Source: Rhodococcoides kyotonense (GTDB taxonomy: Bacteria; Actinomycetota; Actinomycetes; Mycobacteriales; Mycobacteriaceae). From it: 64,000 bases of DNA. The stretch's first letter is position 1. Every line of letters starts with the position of its first letter. The translations under genes and the position numbers were made by a program. Location of the stretch: NCBI RefSeq assembly GCF_001645385.1, contig NZ_LVHI01000012.1:268105-332104 (forward strand), written 5' to 3'. The notes under the pieces were generated by a model, which did not search any database, had not been told where the DNA came from, and was given only the letters and a program-made list of their open reading frames with translations. Shown here in pieces: positions 16,718 to 26,177 of the stretch.

Positions 16718-16723
16718 TACAGT
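16718..16723 (+). promoter_or_regulatory. Putative -10 (TACAGT) of fadAB
   Basis: TACAGT lies about 58 nt before the fadA GTG, leaving a 5' leader. The leader contains a GCCCGG/CCGGGC hairpin (16731-16748) and a GGGAGGA Shine-Dalgarno. Confidence 0.45.
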
Positions 16724-16781
16724 GGGGGCAGCCCGGCGTCGGCCGGGCAAGAACGTCCGCATCAGTCGGGAGGATCGAAGC

Positions 16782-18005
16782 GTGTCTGTACCCGCGTCCA
16801 ACTCACAGCGGAATGTCGTGTTCGTCGACGGCATCCGCACCCCGTTCGGCAAAGCAGGCCCCAAGGGCATCTACGCCGACACCCGTGCCGACGACCTCGT
16901 CGTCAAGGCCATCCGCGAGCTGCTCCGCAAGAATCCGAATCTGCCGCCCGAGCGGATCGACGAGGTCGCCATTGCTGCGACCACCCAGACAGGCGATCAG
17001 GGACTGACCATCGGTCGTACCTCGGCACTTCTCGCCGGACTCCCCCGCAGCGTCCCCGGATTCGCGATCGACCGCATGTGCGCCGGCGCGATGACGTCGG
17101 TCACCACGACCGGCTCGGGCATCGGCTTCGGCCAGTACGACGTCGTCATCGCCGGCGGAGTCGAGCACATGGGACGGCACCCGATGGGCGAGGGCGTCGA
17201 CCCGAACCCGCGCTTCCTCGCCGACAAGCTCGTCGATCCGAGCGCCCTCGTCATGGGCAACACGGCCGAGAACTTGCACGATCGCTTCCCGTCGATCACC
17301 AAGGATCGCACCGACGCCTACGCCGCCGCGAGCCAAGAGAAGTACGACGCCGCGAAGAAGGCCGGCTTCATCGCCGACACGCTCGTACCCGTCGCGACCA
17401 AGTCCGCCGCAGGCTGGGGCCTGGCGACCGAGGACGAGCCGCCTCGCCCCGGCACCACCGTGGAGGATCTCGCGAAGCTGAAGACGCCGTTCCGTCCCGC
17501 GGGGCGCGTCACCGCCGGCAACGCCGCAGGCCTGAACGACGGGGCCACCGCCGCGATCCTGGCAGGCGAGGACACGGCCCACGAGTTGGGCCTGAACGTC
17601 GGCATGCGAATGGTCGGCTTCTCCTTCGCAGGCGTCGATCCTGCTGTGATGGGCATCGGTCCGGTCCCGGCCACCGAGAAGGTGCTCGCACGGACGGGCC
17701 TCGGCATCGACGACATCGGCCTGTTCGAGATCAACGAGGCGTTCGCCGTCCAGGTTCTGGCGTTCCTCGAGCACTACGGCATCGCCGACGACGACCCCCG
17801 CGTCAACAAGTGGGGTGGCGCGATCGCGTGCGGTCATCCGCTCGCCTCGTCGGGCGTGCGACTGATGACGCAGCTGAGCCGTCAGTTCGCGCAGCAGCCG
17901 GAGGTCCGCTACGGCCTGACGACCATGTGCATCGGTCTCGGCATGGGCGGAACCGTCATCTGGGAGAACCCGAACCACGCCGATTACTCAGGAGCTTCCA
18001 AATGA
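16782..18005 (+). CDS. fadA: Acetyl-CoA acetyltransferase/3-ketoacyl-CoA thiolase FadA
   Basis: A 407-residue thiolase. The acyl-accepting Cys100 is in RMCAGAM, the active-site His in GGAIACGHPLASSG, and the second catalytic Cys in TMCIGLGMGG. NEAFAVQ is intact. It carries out the thiolytic cleavage step of beta-oxidation and is the beta subunit of the trifunctional enzyme. The GTG at 16782 is chosen for the GGGAGGA Shine-Dalgarno eight bases upstream. It overlaps fadB by four bases (ATGA), so the two subunits are co-translated. The pair equals Rv0859-Rv0860 in M. tuberculosis, which lies elsewhere there (recalled). Confidence 0.95.
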   Translation: MSVPASNSQRNVVFVDGIRTPFGKAGPKGIYADTRADDLVVKAIRELLRKNPNLPPERIDEVAIAATTQTGDQGLTIGRTSALLAGLPRSVPGFAIDRMCAGAMTSVTTTGSGIGFGQYDVVIAGGVEHMGRHPMGEGVDPNPRFLADKLVDPSALVMGNTAENLHDRFPSITKDRTDAYAAASQEKYDAAKKAGFIADTLVPVATKSAAGWGLATEDEPPRPGTTVEDLAKLKTPFRPAGRVTAGNAAGLNDGATAAILAGEDTAHELGLNVGMRMVGFSFAGVDPAVMGIGPVPATEKVLARTGLGIDDIGLFEINEAFAVQVLAFLEHYGIADDDPRVNKWGGAIACGHPLASSGVRLMTQLSRQFAQQPEVRYGLTTMCIGLGMGGTVIWENPNHADYSGASK

Positions 18006-20107
18006 GCGACATCACCACGGCGTTCACGGACGAGGTAGTCACGAACGCGTTCACCAAGCTCGTTGCCGTCCCTGGCCTCGACGGCCCGATCGCGCTGGTG
18101 ACGTTGGACAACGGCTACGACCACACCAAGCCGTCGACGTTCGGTCCCGGCGGACTGACGCAGCTCGACGCGGCCCTCGACGAGGCGTTCGCGGCAAACC
18201 CGGTTGCCATCGCGGTCACCGGCAAGCCGTTCATCTTCGCCGTCGGCGCGGATCTCAACGGCGTACCGAACATCGAGACCAAGGATGAGGCGCTGCAGAT
18301 CGGGAAGCTCGGCCACAAGGTGTTCCGACGCCTGCGCGAGTCCGAGATTCCGACGTTCGCGTTCATCAACGGCGCAGCATTGGGTGGCGGCCTCGAGGTC
18401 GGTCTGCACTCGCACTACCGGACGGTCGCCGACAACGCTGCAGCACTGGGTCTTCCGGAGGCCTTCCTCGGCCTCGTTCCCGGCTGGGGCGGAACTCAGT
18501 TGCTGCCCAACATCATCGGTGCATCGAACGCGGTCACGGTGATCATCGAGAACTCGCTCAACCAGAACCGCACCCTGAAGCCACAGCAGGCGCTGGACCT
18601 CGGCATCGCCGACGTCGTGCTCGGTGGGGCCGACTTCATCGAGCAGTCCCTCGCATGGGCCGCACAGGTCGTCAAGGGCGAGATCACCCCGGCACGCCCG
18701 GACATCGATCGCGGCCAGGCATGGGACGACGCCGTCGCGCGCGCCAAGGGAATCGTCGCAGGCAAGACCGGCAACTTCGCACCGGGACCAGTCGCTGCCG
18801 TCGAGCTCATCGAGCTCGCCAAATCGACGGACATCACCGACTCGGCGTCACTCGACACGGCATTCGCCGCCGAGGACGAAGCGTTGTCGACACTTCTCGT
18901 CAAGGACGAGTTGCGCGCAGGCCTGTACGCGTTCGACCTGGTGCAGAAGCGCGCGAAGCGTCCGGCGGGCGCACCCGACAAGTCGTTGGCGCGCAAGATC
19001 TCCGGCGTCGGCATCGTCGGAGCGGGCTTGATGGCCAGCCAGCTGGCTCTGCTGTTCGTACGCCAGCTGAAGGTGCCGGTCATCCTCACCGACATCGATC
19101 AGGAGCGCATCGACAAGGGCGTCGGCTACGTCCACGACGAGATCGACAAGCTGCTCGGCAAGAAGCGCCTGTCCCCCGACGCCGCGAACCGCCTGAAGGC
19201 GTTGGTGTCCGGATCCATCGACAAGGCTGCGTTCGCGAAGACCGACTTCGTGATCGAGGCCGTGTTCGAGAACCTGGACGTGAAGAAGAAGGTCTTCGCC
19301 GAGGTCGAGGAATTCGTCTCTCCCGAAACGATTCTCGCGACCAACACGTCGTCGCTGTCGATCACGAAGATGGCCGCCGACCTGTCGCACCCCGAACGCG
19401 TCGTCGGCTTCCACTTCTTCAATCCCGTTGCCGTGCTTCCGCTTCTGGAGGTCGTCAAGGGCGAGAAGACCGACGATGCCACGCTCGCAACAGCGTTCGC
19501 GACGGCCAAGACGCTCAAGAAGTCCGCGGTACTGTCCGCCGACCTTCCTGGCTTCGTGTTCAACCGACTCGTGACGCGTGCGTCGGGCGAGATCATCGCC
19601 GCCATCGACGAGGGCACCCCGTTCGAGGTCGCCGACGGTGCCGTCGGTGAACTCGGCATGCCGATGAGCCCGCTGACGCTGCTCGGCCTCGTCGGACCTG
19701 CCGTGGCGTTGCACACCGCCGAGACGCTCGGCGAGGCGTACCCGGATCGGTTCAAGGACTCCGCAGGTTTCCGCGCACTCGTCGACGCCAAGAAGCCCGG
19801 CGTGTGGACCTGGGGACCGGAAGGCCAGGTCGTCGACCCCGAGGTCGCCGCGCTGTGGCCGCAGGGTGATTCGCCCTCGACTGCCGAAGAGGTGCTCGAC
19901 CGGACGCGTCGGGCCTTCGCCGACGAGATCCGCATCATGCTCGACGAGGGCGTCGTCGCAGCACCCGAGGACATCGATCTCTGCCTGCTCCTCGGTGGCG
20001 GGTTCGGATTCTGGAACGGCGGCATCACGCCGTACCTCGACCGCACCGGCACGTCGGAAGCGGTGACCGGCAAGCGTTTCCTGGCTCCGGGCGTCGCCAG
20101 CGTGTAG
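18002..20107 (+). CDS. fadB: Fatty oxidation complex alpha subunit FadB (enoyl-CoA hydratase/3-hydroxyacyl-CoA dehydrogenase)
   Basis: A 701-residue two-part enzyme. An N-terminal crotonase domain (about 20-220; GKPFIFAVGADL, ALGGGLEVGLH, EAFLGLVPGWGGTQ) hydrates enoyl-CoA. An NAD-binding domain (about 333-510; GVGIVGAGLMASQ, LATNTSSLSI, VGFHFFNPVAVLPLLE) and a C-terminal helical domain (LPGFVFNR) oxidise 3-hydroxyacyl-CoA. The ATG at 18002 overlaps the fadA stop. With FadA it forms the alpha2-beta2 trifunctional beta-oxidation complex. It is followed by a perfect inverted repeat that may end transcription. Confidence 0.95.
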   Translation: MSDITTAFTDEVVTNAFTKLVAVPGLDGPIALVTLDNGYDHTKPSTFGPGGLTQLDAALDEAFAANPVAIAVTGKPFIFAVGADLNGVPNIETKDEALQIGKLGHKVFRRLRESEIPTFAFINGAALGGGLEVGLHSHYRTVADNAAALGLPEAFLGLVPGWGGTQLLPNIIGASNAVTVIIENSLNQNRTLKPQQALDLGIADVVLGGADFIEQSLAWAAQVVKGEITPARPDIDRGQAWDDAVARAKGIVAGKTGNFAPGPVAAVELIELAKSTDITDSASLDTAFAAEDEALSTLLVKDELRAGLYAFDLVQKRAKRPAGAPDKSLARKISGVGIVGAGLMASQLALLFVRQLKVPVILTDIDQERIDKGVGYVHDEIDKLLGKKRLSPDAANRLKALVSGSIDKAAFAKTDFVIEAVFENLDVKKKVFAEVEEFVSPETILATNTSSLSITKMAADLSHPERVVGFHFFNPVAVLPLLEVVKGEKTDDATLATAFATAKTLKKSAVLSADLPGFVFNRLVTRASGEIIAAIDEGTPFEVADGAVGELGMPMSPLTLLGLVGPAVALHTAETLGEAYPDRFKDSAGFRALVDAKKPGVWTWGPEGQVVDPEVAALWPQGDSPSTAEEVLDRTRRAFADEIRIMLDEGVVAAPEDIDLCLLLGGGFGFWNGGITPYLDRTGTSEAVTGKRFLAPGVASV

Positions 20108-20121
20108 CTGCGGCGTAGCCG

Positions 20122-20167
20122 CCCGTGCGCGGATAGTTGGCCTGGAGGCCAACTATCCGCGCACGGG
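20122..20167. terminator. Perfect 21-bp inverted repeat, probable terminator or dispersed palindrome
   Basis: Two perfectly complementary 21-nt arms (20122-20142 and 20147-20167) flank a TGGA loop, 15 nt after the fadB stop. The arms contain GGATAGTTGGCC and its complement. There is no T-run. The length and perfection exceed ordinary terminators, so a repeated extragenic element is possible. Confidence 0.7.
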
Positions 20168-20219
20168 TCGCGCAGCGGCACCCTGTCACATTCGCCCGGG
20201 CTGTCTCGTCCGAGGTGGT

Positions 20220-20996
20220 ATGACACAGAACATGAGAATCGCAGTCGCAGGGGGCACCGGCGTCGTGGGCCGTCACGTCGTCCGAGTGGCGAAGGACAAC
20301 GGACACGAGGTCGTGGTTCTTTCGCGCTCGTCGGGAGTGGACCTCACCACCGGAACAGGACTGGCCGGCGCGTTGGACGGCGTCGACGTACTGATCGACG
20401 TCTCGTCCACCCAGACGATGTCGGCGAAGGACTCCACGGCGTTCTTCACGACGGTGACGCGCACTCTTCTCGCGGCGGAGAAAACCGCGGGCGTGCGGCA
20501 TCACGTCGCCCTGTCCATCGTGGGCATCGACGACGCGCCGCACATGTACTACGCAGGCAAGGTCGCCCAGGAGAAAGAAGTCACGAGCGGTGACGTGCCG
20601 TGGACGATTCTGCGTGCGACTCAATTCCACGAGTTCGCGTCGCAGATCTACGGACAGATCAAGATCGGTCCGATCATCGTCGTGCCGAAGATGCGGTCGC
20701 AGCCCATCGCGGCGCGAGAGGTCGCTGCACGCCTCGTCCAACTGGCCGAGGGCACGCCTGCAGGGCGTGTGAAGGATCTCGGCGGCCCTCACACAGAACT
20801 GATGTCCCGGATGGTGCGCGACTACGCCGCCTCGATCGAGGGAACGCAGGCACACCTCGGCGGCCGAATCGTCGAACTCCCGATACCGGGTGCATACGGC
20901 AAAGCGATGCGCGACGGGACCCTGCTGACGGGCGCGGACGCGGACCACGGAATCCAGACGTTCGACGAGTGGCTCGGGACGCAACAGGCCCGGTAA
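20220..20996 (+). CDS. Atypical SDR / NmrA-like NAD(P)-binding protein
   Basis: A 258-residue Rossmann-fold protein. The N-terminal glycine motif is IAVAGGTGVVGRHVV (atypical-SDR/NmrA form), followed by VVVLSRSSGVDLTTG, LIDVSSTQ and MYYAGKVAQEKEV. WTILRATQFHEF is the typical NmrA/TMR family block. Members bind NAD(P) and act either as oxidoreductases or redox sensors. The ATG at 20220 has a GAGG upstream; an ATG at 20232 is an alternative. It stands alone between fadB and a sugar transporter. The substrate is unknown. Confidence 0.85.
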   Translation: MTQNMRIAVAGGTGVVGRHVVRVAKDNGHEVVVLSRSSGVDLTTGTGLAGALDGVDVLIDVSSTQTMSAKDSTAFFTTVTRTLLAAEKTAGVRHHVALSIVGIDDAPHMYYAGKVAQEKEVTSGDVPWTILRATQFHEFASQIYGQIKIGPIIVVPKMRSQPIAAREVAARLVQLAEGTPAGRVKDLGGPHTELMSRMVRDYAASIEGTQAHLGGRIVELPIPGAYGKAMRDGTLLTGADADHGIQTFDEWLGTQQAR

Positions 20997-21106
20997 CTGT
21001 TCGAACGAGAATCGCACGATTTCGCACACGCCGTGCTCGGGTCGGGTCCATGATGACGTTCAGACCATCGCCGCTGCTGGTCCCGACCGCGAAAGCAGGA
21101 CTCGCC

Positions 21107-22504
21107 ATGACGCAATCTGCAGAACGCCACACTGCGAAGGTCATCGGGGTCACCGTCGCGGCCGCGGTCGGCGGCTTCCTGTTCGGCTTCGATTCCTCGG
21201 TGGTCAACGGAGCCGTCGATTCCATTCAGGAGAACTTCGCCCTGTCGTCGTTCGTCACCGGTTTCGCGGTCGCGATCGCGCTGCTCGGGTGTGCGGTCGG
21301 CGCGTGGTTCGCGGGCCGACTCGCCGACAGCTGGGGCCGCAAACGCGTCATGCTGCTGGGGTCGGCTCTGTTCACCATTTCGTCGCTCGGGTCCGGATTC
21401 GCCTTCAGCGTGCCCGATCTCATGCTGTGGCGCGTGCTCGGCGGTCTCGGAATCGGTATCGCGTCGGTGATCGCCCCGGCGTACATTTCCGAGATCGCCC
21501 CAGCTCGATTCCGTGGCGGGTTGGCGTCGCTGCAGCAGTTGGCGATCACCGTCGGCATCTTCGCAGCCCTGCTGTCCGACGCCGTGCTGCAGAACGCCGC
21601 GGGTGGGCCGTCGAACGATCTGTGGTTCGGCCTCGAAGCGTGGCGGTGGATGTTCCTCGTCGGCGTCGTACCGGCACTCGTCTACGGCTTTCTTGCGACG
21701 CTCATCCCCGAATCGCCGCGATACCTCGTCGGCAAGCATCTCGACGAGGAGGCCGCGCGCATTCTCGGCGAAGTGTCCGGCGAGCTGAATCCCGGTGAGC
21801 GAGTTCAGGAAATTCGGCTGACGTTGCGGAAAGAATCTCGGTCGTCGTTCCGCGACATCCGAGGACCGAAATTCGGATTGCAGCCGATCGTCTGGGTGGG
21901 AATCGCGATGGCGATCCTGCAACAGTTCGTCGGCATCAACGCGATCTTCTACTACTCGACGACGCTGTGGAAGTCGGTCGGTTTCAGCGAGAACCAGTCG
22001 TTCGTCACGTCGGTGATCACGTCGATCATCAACGTCAGCATGACGTTCGTCGCCATTCTGTTCGTCGATCGGGTCGGTCGCAAGAAGCTTCTGTCGATCG
22101 GCTCGGTCGGAATGTTCGTCGGTCTGGTACTCGCGGCGGTGTCGTTCTCGCAGGCGGTGGGATCCGGTGACGATCTGACCCTTCCGGAACCGTGGGGCGT
22201 CGTCGCGTTGGTCGGAGCCAACTTGTTCGTCATCTTCTTCGCCGCCACGTGGGGTCCGATCATGTGGGTGATGCTCGGCGAGATGTTCCCCAACAACATT
22301 CGTGCTGTGGCCCTCGGCCTCAGTACCGCAGCGAACTGGATCGCGAATTTCGCCATCACACTTGCGTTTCCACCGCTGTCGCAATCCATCGGCCTCGGTT
22401 TCATTTATTCCTTCTTCGCGTTCTTCGCGCTCCTGTCGTTCTTCTTCGTCAGGTTCAAGATCCGCGAGACGAAGGGTATGGAACTCGAGGACATGGTCCT
22501 GTAG
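21107..22504 (+). CDS. MFS sugar porter family transporter
   Basis: A 465-residue, 12-helix sugar porter of the major facilitator superfamily. Signature segments are GGFLFGFDSSVVNGA in helix 1, DSWGRKRVMLL after helix 2, PESPRYLVGKH before the central loop, QQFVGINAIFYYST in helix 7 and DRVGRKKLL after helix 8. The family imports hexoses, pentoses or inositol by proton symport. The ATG at 21107 is chosen for the AAAGCAGGA element just upstream; an ATG at 21050 is also in frame. No sugar catabolic genes are adjacent, so the substrate is undefined. Confidence 0.92.
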   Translation: MTQSAERHTAKVIGVTVAAAVGGFLFGFDSSVVNGAVDSIQENFALSSFVTGFAVAIALLGCAVGAWFAGRLADSWGRKRVMLLGSALFTISSLGSGFAFSVPDLMLWRVLGGLGIGIASVIAPAYISEIAPARFRGGLASLQQLAITVGIFAALLSDAVLQNAAGGPSNDLWFGLEAWRWMFLVGVVPALVYGFLATLIPESPRYLVGKHLDEEAARILGEVSGELNPGERVQEIRLTLRKESRSSFRDIRGPKFGLQPIVWVGIAMAILQQFVGINAIFYYSTTLWKSVGFSENQSFVTSVITSIINVSMTFVAILFVDRVGRKKLLSIGSVGMFVGLVLAAVSFSQAVGSGDDLTLPEPWGVVALVGANLFVIFFAATWGPIMWVMLGEMFPNNIRAVALGLSTAANWIANFAITLAFPPLSQSIGLGFIYSFFAFFALLSFFFVRFKIRETKGMELEDMVL

Positions 22505-22516
22505 TGAATCGAGAAG

Positions 22517-22532
22517 CACTCCGAAGGGAGTG
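22517..22532 (+). promoter_or_regulatory. Hairpin covering the YciI Shine-Dalgarno
   Basis: CACTCC-GAAG-GGAGTG forms a 6-bp stem with a GAAG loop. The right arm contains the GGGAG ribosome-binding sequence for the ATG at 22540, so folding would mask it. Confidence 0.4.
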
Positions 22533-22539
22533 AGATGTC

Positions 22540-22824
22540 ATGGGAATGTTCGTCGTCGAGTACTCGTACACCGACGAATCGTCCGCCGGCCGCGACGACC
22601 ACCGCACCGATCATCGCGCGTGGCTGACCGAACTCGTTCGCCGCAAGGTCGTTCGATCGTCCGGGCCGACGGCTGACCACACCGGAGCGACATTCATCGT
22701 GCAGGCCGACGACGCCGATGCCGTCAGACGCTTGTTCGCCCACGATCCGTTCGCGCGCGCACACCTCGTCGAGGATGTCCGGGTGTCCGAATGGACGCCG
22801 GCACGGGGTGATTTCGGAGGGTGA
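22540..22824 (+). CDS. YciI family protein
   Basis: A 94-residue small dimeric alpha+beta-barrel protein of the YciI family. It begins MFVVEYSYTD and contains DHRTDHRAWLTELVRRKVV, the His/Asp region thought to be catalytic or ligand-binding. ADDADAVRRLFAHDPFARAHLVEDVRVSEW gives the C-terminal fold. Functions of the family are poorly known; some related proteins are dehydrochlorinases or muconolactone-isomerase-like. The ATG at 22540 has a GGGAG site, partly hidden in a short hairpin. It could be read through from the sugar porter upstream. Confidence 0.85.
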   Translation: MGMFVVEYSYTDESSAGRDDHRTDHRAWLTELVRRKVVRSSGPTADHTGATFIVQADDADAVRRLFAHDPFARAHLVEDVRVSEWTPARGDFGG

Positions 22825-22875
22825 TTTTTCGGAGTGCGTGCCGATGCCGCACCCGTCGACAGGCATCGTGACACC

Positions 22876-24111
22876 ATGCCCCGCACACCATCGTTCCTGA
22901 CGCATCCCCATCAGGCGTTCACCGCCGGGTTCTACCGCAACGACGATTTCGACTTCGAAGTTCGCATCGCGCTCGGCGCAGCCGCGTTCGGTGCGACCGA
23001 CGCCGGTGAGGTCATGTCCGCGATCGCGCACGTCCGCGACAACGACCACGACGCCTGGTTCGACGCCTGGGTCGCACTCGGAACGCGCGTGAGGGCTCTC
23101 GCCGACCGTTCGGCCGAGTCCGGCCACGACGTCAGCGCCGCACAGGCGTATCTGCGCGCGTCGACGTATTTCGCCGTCGCAGTCAATTCGATCGCGGGAC
23201 TGGGCAGCGACGACCAGTTGCTGCCGACGTTCCGGCAGCATCGCTCGGCGTGGGATCGTTTCGTGGACACGACGTCGTATTCGGTGGACCGCATCGATAT
23301 TCCGTACGAGGACGGGCACATGCCCGGCTACTTCTTCCACGCATCGGGCGAGGGTCGCCGGAAGACATTCGTCATGGTCAACGGCAGCGACGGGTCGATG
23401 AGTGCGCTGTGGTCGTCGGGGGCGGCGGGCGCGCTGGCGCGCGGGTACAACGTGCTCGTGTTCGACGGACCCGGACAACAATCGATGCTGTTCGAACGCG
23501 GCATCGGGTTCCGACCCGACTGGGAAGCCGTCGTGACGCCGGTCGTCGACGCCCTCGTCGGCCGTCCCGACGTCGACGCGGACAAGCTGGCGCTGTACGG
23601 GCTGAGCCAGGGAGGTTTCTGGGTACCGCGGGCGCTCGCGTTCGAACACCGCTTCGCGGCAGCGATACTCGATCCGGGCGTCGTCGACGTCGCGACCTCG
23701 TGGACGGATCACTTCCCGAAGAACATGATCCGCATGCTCGACGACGGTAACCGCGCGGCATTCGACCGCGACATGGCGATGGGAATGAAAGTCTCGAAAG
23801 AGACTGCACGCGAATGGAATTTCCGCGCCAGACCGTATTTGCGCGACGGCTACTTCGACACCGTGATGGAGGTACGCAGGTACACCATGAACGGTCTGCT
23901 CGGCAAGATCGACACCCCGTTGTTCGTGGCGAACCCCGAGGACGAACAGTTCTGGCCGGGCCAGCCGAAGCAACTGGCCGACGCCGTCGTCGCCCCGGTG
24001 CATCTGTGCGACTTCACCGCGGCCGAGGGCGCCAACTATCACTGCCAGCCGATGGCCCGACTACTGACCGATCAACGCATGTTCGACTGGCTCGACGCGA
24101 CGCTCGGGTGA
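22876..24111 (+). CDS. Alpha/beta hydrolase, FrsA/dipeptidyl-aminopeptidase-like
   Basis: A 411-residue hydrolase with a long helical N-terminal cap (about 1-135) and a C-terminal alpha/beta core. The oxyanion strand is FVMVNGSDGSMSALW, the nucleophile elbow LYGLSQGGFWVPRA, the acidic residue ANPEDEQFW and the His in GANYHCQP. This architecture matches the group containing 2,6-dihydropseudooxynicotine hydrolase and FrsA-like esterases. The ATG at 22876 is selected; a longer frame begins at 22834. The stop (TGA) directly abuts the dxs stop on the other strand, with no base between them. Confidence 0.88.
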   Translation: MPRTPSFLTHPHQAFTAGFYRNDDFDFEVRIALGAAAFGATDAGEVMSAIAHVRDNDHDAWFDAWVALGTRVRALADRSAESGHDVSAAQAYLRASTYFAVAVNSIAGLGSDDQLLPTFRQHRSAWDRFVDTTSYSVDRIDIPYEDGHMPGYFFHASGEGRRKTFVMVNGSDGSMSALWSSGAAGALARGYNVLVFDGPGQQSMLFERGIGFRPDWEAVVTPVVDALVGRPDVDADKLALYGLSQGGFWVPRALAFEHRFAAAILDPGVVDVATSWTDHFPKNMIRMLDDGNRAAFDRDMAMGMKVSKETAREWNFRARPYLRDGYFDTVMEVRRYTMNGLLGKIDTPLFVANPEDEQFWPGQPKQLADAVVAPVHLCDFTAAEGANYHCQPMARLLTDQRMFDWLDATLG

Positions 24112-25992
24112 TCAGACCGTCTTGGCCCAGTCGACGATGTTCTGAGCGACGTCCTCGGACGTGAGACCCAGTTCGCGGTGAATCTGCTCGCGAGAAGCGT
24201 GATCCAGGAAGCGTTGCGGCACACCGATGTCGCGGCAGACCGTATCGACTCCTGCGGCTCGGATAGCGGCGGATACGCTCGATCCGACACCGCCGTGCAC
24301 ACCCGAGTCCTCGAGCGTGACGACGAGGCGGTAATCGGCGGCGAGCGCCGTCAGCGAGTCCGGGACCGGAAGCACCCAGCGCGGATCGACGACGGCAACC
24401 GAAAGTCCCTGTGCCGTCAGCTTCTTCGCGGCGTCGAGCGCCAAGCCGGCGAACGCTCCGACCGCAACGATCAGAACGTCACGGTCGTCCGTTTCCGGCT
24501 CGGCGAGCACGTCGACCACACCGTCCAGCCGGCGAATCGCCGGAACGTCCTCGGTGACCGAACCTTTCGGGAATCGCAGAGCGGTCGGACCGTCGTCGAT
24601 CGCGAGGGCTTCGCCGAGTTCTTCGCGCAACGTCGCGCCGTCACGGGGCGCCGCGACACGCATGCCGGGCACGATACCGAGTAGCGACAAGTCCCACATG
24701 CCGTTGTGGCTCGCCCCGTCAGCACCGGTGACGCCCGCACGGTCGAGCACGAGTGTCACCGGCAGCTTCAGCAGCGCCACGTCCATGAGAAGCTGGTCGA
24801 AGGCACGGTTGAGGAACGTCGAATAGACCGCGACGACCGGATGCAGTCCACCGAGCGCGAGACCCGCCGCCGAGGTGACGGCATGCTGCTCGGCGATGCC
24901 GACGTCGAACAAACGGTCGGGATAGGCCTCTCCGAACGCGGCAAGTCCCGTCGGGCCTGCCATCGCCGCGGTGATGGCCACGACGTCCTCGCGAACCGCG
25001 GCCCGATCGATGAGTTCCTGTGAGAACACCGACGTCCAGTCCGGCCCTGATTTCGACCGCGCGAGACCTGTGAGCGGGTCGATGACGCCGGTGGCGTGCA
25101 TCTGGTCGGCGACGTGATTCTCGGCGTGCGCGTAGCCCATCCCCTTGCGGGTGACAGCGTGGACGATGACGGGCCCGCCGTACGCCTTGGCTCGTCGCAG
25201 TGCGGCCTCGAGTGCAGGCTCGTCGTGACCGTCGACCGGCCCGAGGTACTTGATCCCGAGGTCGGTGAACATGACCTGGGGGCTGATCGCGTCCTTCACA
25301 CCGGCTTTCATGCCGTGCAGCATCGCGTACGCCGTCTTTCCGACCAACGGAATCCTTCGCACGATCCGTCGACCGTTGTCGAGGACTTTCTCGTAGCCGG
25401 GCTGGAGTCGGAGGGCCGCGAGGTGCTCGGCGAGCCCGCCGATCGTGGGCGCGTAGGAGCGGCCGTTGTCGTTGACGACGATGACGAGCGAGCGATCCTT
25501 GCCCGCTGCGATGTTGTTCAGTGCCTCCCAGCACATTCCGCCGGTGAGCGCGCCGTCGCCGACGACGGCGACGACGTGACGGTCGTTCTGCCCGGTCAAC
25601 TGGAACGCCTTGGCGAGACCGTCGGCGTACGACAACGATGCCGACGCGTGGGAGGACTCGACCCAGTCGTGCTCGCTCTCCGAACGAGCCGGGTAGCCGG
25701 ACAGCCCGCCCTGTTTGCGCAGGGAGTCGAACGCTCCCGCGCGACCGGTGATCATCTTGTGGACATACGCCTGATGACCGGTGTCGAAGATGATCGGGTC
25801 GTTCGGCGAATCGAAGGTGCGGTGCACGGCCAGGGTCAGTTCGACGACGCCGAGGTTCGGGCCGAGATGGCCTCCTGTGGCGGACACCTTCTCGACGAGG
25901 AAATCGCGAATTTCGCCGGCCAGGTCGGCAACCTCGGACGGGGCCAGACGGCGCAGGTCCTCGGGCGTCTGAACACGAGCTAGGACACCCAC
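24112..25992 (-). CDS. dxs: 1-deoxy-D-xylulose-5-phosphate synthase
   Basis: A 626-residue thiamine-diphosphate enzyme that condenses pyruvate and glyceraldehyde-3-phosphate, the first step of the MEP isoprenoid pathway. The N-terminal segment [32 protein letters not shown], the ThDP motif [18 protein letters not shown], and the transketolase pyrimidine domain with [17 protein letters not shown] are all intact. The GTG at 25992 has a GGGAG Shine-Dalgarno on the minus strand. It corresponds to Rv2682c (dxs1). It is divergent from the glutaminase fusion gene and meets the hydrolase gene stop-to-stop. Confidence 0.97.
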   Translation of the reverse strand: MGVLARVQTPEDLRRLAPSEVADLAGEIRDFLVEKVSATGGHLGPNLGVVELTLAVHRTFDSPNDPIIFDTGHQAYVHKMITGRAGAFDSLRKQGGLSGYPARSESEHDWVESSHASASLSYADGLAKAFQLTGQNDRHVVAVVGDGALTGGMCWEALNNIAAGKDRSLVIVVNDNGRSYAPTIGGLAEHLAALRLQPGYEKVLDNGRRIVRRIPLVGKTAYAMLHGMKAGVKDAISPQVMFTDLGIKYLGPVDGHDEPALEAALRRAKAYGGPVIVHAVTRKGMGYAHAENHVADQMHATGVIDPLTGLARSKSGPDWTSVFSQELIDRAAVREDVVAITAAMAGPTGLAAFGEAYPDRLFDVGIAEQHAVTSAAGLALGGLHPVVAVYSTFLNRAFDQLLMDVALLKLPVTLVLDRAGVTGADGASHNGMWDLSLLGIVPGMRVAAPRDGATLREELGEALAIDDGPTALRFPKGSVTEDVPAIRRLDGVVDVLAEPETDDRDVLIVAVGAFAGLALDAAKKLTAQGLSVAVVDPRWVLPVPDSLTALAADYRLVVTLEDSGVHGGVGSSVSAAIRAAGVDTVCRDIGVPQRFLDHASREQIHRELGLTSEDVAQNIVDWAKTV

Positions 25993-26165
25993 CGAGATCG
26001 CTCCCTTCGGCCGGACTCTTGCGAGTCACGATCAGCACAGTCTACGTAGCCTGTCGCGAGCGAAGCCCTCGACAACACGTTCCAATCGACAATACTGTGG
26101 TCTGCTCGGTGCGCCCAACCACGGATGGCGCGTCCGTGGTCACATCGAATCCCGTAGCTGCAGCA

Positions 26166-26171
26166 TAGGGT
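26166..26171 (+). promoter_or_regulatory. Putative -10 (TAGGGT) of the glutaminase gene
   Basis: TAGGGT ends 6 nt before the ATG at 26178. It matches TANNNT and the leaderless spacing. Confidence 0.5.
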
Positions 26172-26177
26172 TGCCTC

